A stretch of DNA of 64,000 bases. It comes from Diphasiastrum complanatum. Its lineage: Eukaryota > Streptophyta > Lycopodiopsida > Lycopodiales > Lycopodiaceae. Shown here piece by piece: positions 61,240 to 64,000 of this stretch. How positions within the stretch are numbered: the stretch's first letter is position 1; every line of letters starts with the position of its first letter. The stretch spans positions 31,338,519 to 31,402,518 of the forward strand of contig CM055101.1 in the NCBI GenBank assembly GCA_029204225.1, written 5' to 3'. The notes below the pieces were generated by a model. The model searched no databases. It saw only the letters and a program-made list of their open reading frames with translations, and had not been told where the DNA came from. The position numbers and the translations under genes are program-made.

Positions 61240-62859
61240 GTACGTCCCTCATATCAAATTCCATTGTCTTGTCTAAGAAGCAATAGAGAGCTAAAAGTGG
61301 AGGCTTTTTGTTTTCATTTGGGTGTAAGTGTTTCTTATTGAAAGCTCTTATTAAAAAATTCATTTTTGTACTAGCTTTGAACATTTCACTTTCCTCTTCT
61401 GAAGCATGTCATGCCAATAAATTCTATTATGGATTTGAAGCTGCAGTGAAGCCTTTTTTGAGAATCACAATTGCTAGTATTATCTGTACATCTATGTGCA
61501 TATTAAACCTTTAGTGATAAAAAATGTTTCTGAAGAATAGCATGTGTTTGGTTGGCTTTCTAAGCATTACCTCTGGTTTGACAATCAGCAAAAGTAGCTC
61601 TCAGATTATTTAGATGTATATTTCATTTGACAGGTTCTTGTGTTTTCTTTTCTTTCGTAGAGAGTTTTTCATATATTTGTTGATTTGAAGTTTTCTTTTA
61701 ACTCCAGTTTTTTTTGTGTCTGACAAAGACCAAATTTGCAGACGTTCTTCTAGAATACCTTTCAGTTTGCGACATGGTCACTGAAGATTCAAATCGAGCA
61801 ATATTTTCCAAAAACAAGAGTGGCTAACTTTGTTGTTTGGAAAAACAAGAGTGGCTAACTTTGTTGTGTTTTTTAGGGTTTTAGGAGATCAGGATGTAAC
61901 AATGTGTTAAAATGATAAACATCACTGATATGGCTACATAGGGATACATATGGGAGATTGGTGATAGGGTGATTGATGCCCTAAATCTGCGCAAATCCTA
62001 ATCACCAATAACTTACTGGTAACCTAAAATCACGCAAATTTTTAACAATCCTATCTACTGTGCACAAATTTTCATCAACCTAGTGACATTTGGGCGCTGG
62101 GTTTCCAACTTGGTTTTATAAAAAATCTTAATCTAGTCTCAAAACGATTTGAATTGATTCGAGCTGTGATTCCTTTTGGATTTGCCTTACAAAATTCAAA
62201 GTTGCCTCAAAATGACATGTTGAATTTATAAAATTATGAAAAGACCACAACATTGCTGAATTGTTAAAGTAGAAAGTTTGATAGTTATGTTTTTGCCGTT
62301 CCCCCCTTTTCCTCCATCTCCTACTGGTGGTCCCCTTTGTACCTTCCCATCATGCTCCTAGCGCTTTCTAGGCTCCATTCTACCTTCCATCCATCCTGTT
62401 TTTTTTGTTCATTCTGCCTCTCTATCCAAACATGTTGCTTGATTGTTAACCATAGCGGCAGTTTTTTGGGGAACTAGGGCTTGTGAGTTGTAAAGCTTCA
62501 ATCTAACCAATTTCATATCTAAGATTGCGTGCTTGGATCAACCACTCTTTAGATTTACTCCCCCTGTATTTGTTAATTCTAGCAATCCTGTTGGGGTTTG
62601 TTTGTTGGATAAAATACTGGATATGATGCATTTTTAAACGCGCTTAATAAAATGTGTAATTGCTTAATTGCTCTCATGCCTAGCTTTGATTTCTAGCTTC
62701 CCTGCTGGCTTCCACTCACTCAAACTGCAACCTGTTACCCTTTGTAAGAACATCTTGCGTTCTTGTGGCCCTCTTGCAGGTTCAATGTCCCACTAACTCT
62801 CCATGCAAGTTATTTCCATTGCTCGTCCATAATTTTGAGGTTTTTAGACCTCCCAGCCT
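61240..62859. other. Start of intron 13
   Basis: AT-rich; no VPS51 exon 14 recognised. A 25-bp word (aaaaacaagagtggctaactttgtt) is tandemly duplicated at about 61811 and 61842. Confidence 0.45.
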
Positions 62860-63605
62860 CCTTGATCATTCTTAGTGTAACAGATTCACAAATTCATCAT
62901 GTGAGTTTTGCCAGAACTTCAAAGGAGACTTGGGAAAGATTAACTTCAAAGGAGTCTGCGCCTGTGGTTATTTGGGCCAAGGCTAGGGTTAGTCGGCAGT
63001 CGATGACCGGCGTGGCAATCATTCCACTATTTGGTATGATGGTACCCAAGGGTTGTAACCGGTAGATTCCCACGAGTACTATTTAATAGTTTGGGTACGT
63101 ATGGGTCCAAGGTGGCCTAGCCAGCCATGCATGAACACCACATGCCTTGGACCTGGAATAGCAGGGCAGGTCTAACAGGAGTTACCTATGGATGAGAGGA
63201 GATTCATTCAAATTACAGCTTTCAGTGATTTGATGAGCTTATGCCATGGGAGTGTAACAATAAGTAGCAATATTTTTTTCTTTGAAAGGTGTTTATTGAA
63301 TGCAAATAACAACGAAGGAAGAGAGTGTGGCATATCATGTGAACAATGTGAGAGTGATCATGGATGGTGCAACAATAAGTGAACAGGAGAGTCTACGTGT
63401 CCTGCTTGCAAGCTACCCAAATTCTTATAATCATTGCAGCATTATTGCAAGTCAAGCCAAAGTAATTGTTGCAACTGGATTCAGAACATTGATTCAAGAA
63501 GAAAACCAAAGGACAACATGTGCAATTCATGATTCTAAAAGCTTTGTATCTGCATTTCTCATCAAAGCTCAACTTAAAAAGTGGAATAGCGGTCAAGATT
63601 TTTAA
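62860..63605 (+). mobile_element. Copia gag remnant
   Basis: Pieces read TDSQIHHVSFARTSKETWER L, as in UBN2-type gag (A-x-x-x-x-x-x-x-A-x-x-x-W-x-x-L), then VAYHVNNVRVIMDGATISEQ and LRVLLASYPNSYNH, the 'LL-x-S-LP-x-SY' line of copia gag. Frames are interrupted and partly rearranged, with unrelated text at 63000-63280 between. Confidence 0.7.
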
Positions 63606-64000
63606 GGAAAAGCTAGTTGTAGTGGAAAAAAGCAACCTATTGAGAATGCTTCTACTACTTCTTTAGGATGACTCACAATAAGGTAGAATTATAGAGAGAG
63701 AAGTTGGAAGAGATGTTAAAAATTGATACGTAGCTATATACATGTGAAGAGACGAGCAAAAAGTTTTTTTCTGTCTTAATGGCGACGCACGTTAGAATGC
63801 GTCAAGAAGAGTAGGTAGAGAGACACGACAATGGGATTGCATTCGTTTTCACATTGACGACGACTTTCTTTAGTTAGTACAGTATATCATCTTTTGTTTG
63901 TTAGTCCACATTGAGAGCAATGTTACATACAATATATAAGGGCATATTATGGACACATAATGCACTTATTTTCTTTTGGGACTCATCATTGTTTTAAGGG
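63606..64000. other. Window end, nothing recognised
   Basis: AT-rich sequence continuing intron 13. No feature was supported. Confidence 0.4.

Noticed and set aside
61700-61800. Candidate VPS51 exon 14
   Set aside because: A short open stretch after tttgcag reads TFF then stops and lacks the expected DFRQLLDE-type sequence.

Overview
The window looks like nuclear DNA of a seed plant, probably a flowering plant with large introns; I cannot name the species. The evidence is GT-AG introns, a plant-type VPS51 gene, Ty1/copia and Ty3 LTR retrotransposons primed by initiator tRNA-Met, hAT transposons with 8-bp target duplications, and many GA/CT microsatellites. There is only one host gene. It is the plus-strand VPS51 (UNHINGED-type) subunit of the GARP/EARP tethering complexes. 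Its first 13 coding exons (2373-61239) splice into one open frame of 457 codons, and the gene runs off the right edge.

Layout. 1-1840: decayed Ty3 pol, then a short upstream region and a GA-rich leader. 2373-5957: VPS51 exons 1-4. 5958-27172: intron 4 (21.2 kb), holding copia fragments, a 48-bp minisatellite, an apparently complete hAT transposon (8932-13875) inside an older GGGAACG-rich repeat, a chromovirus remnant, and a head-to-tail run of three related LINEs (about 14679-25520). The middle LINE is nearly intact. A decayed copy of exon 5 lies just before the real one. 27173-27683: exons 5-6. 27684-43076: intron 6 (15.4 kb), a nest of an old Ty3 element (minus), a gag-only copia element (28800-32441) inside its pol, a GGTACC-rich MITE-like element, and a very young chromovirus (35162-41486). 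43077-43154: exon 7. 43155-55574: intron 7 (12.4 kb), with a second, N-terminally deleted hAT (43928-47003), a GACCGCAGAG minisatellite with a 20-bp palindrome, another MITE-like element and a deleted copia (51301-54904) whose gag carries a 140-bp triplication. 55575-61239: exons 8-13 with smaller introns. After that come intron 13 and a copia gag remnant.

Most notable. (1) The LINE has an ORF2 of the kind usual in animal CR1/L2/Jockey-like elements, with a C-terminal CCHC motif, joined to an L1-ORF1p-like coiled-coil/RRM ORF1; neither is the usual plant L1 or RTE arrangement. ORF1 and ORF2 share one frame and are separated by a single TAG, with no ATG at the endonuclease start. (2) The third LINE copy has its ORF1-end/endonuclease block inverted in place. 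(3) The youngest chromovirus (one difference in 284 LTR bases) is broken in frame by four stops, all TAG, two of them at positions where the family normally has Gln. Its LTR has an ABRE/G-box plus DRE-like cluster just upstream of a TATA-like box. (4) Several hAT or MITE-like elements each carry their own short palindromic word repeated near the ends.

All calls come from reading the sequence and from remembered family motifs. No alignment or database search was run, and boundaries given as 'about' may be off by tens of bases.
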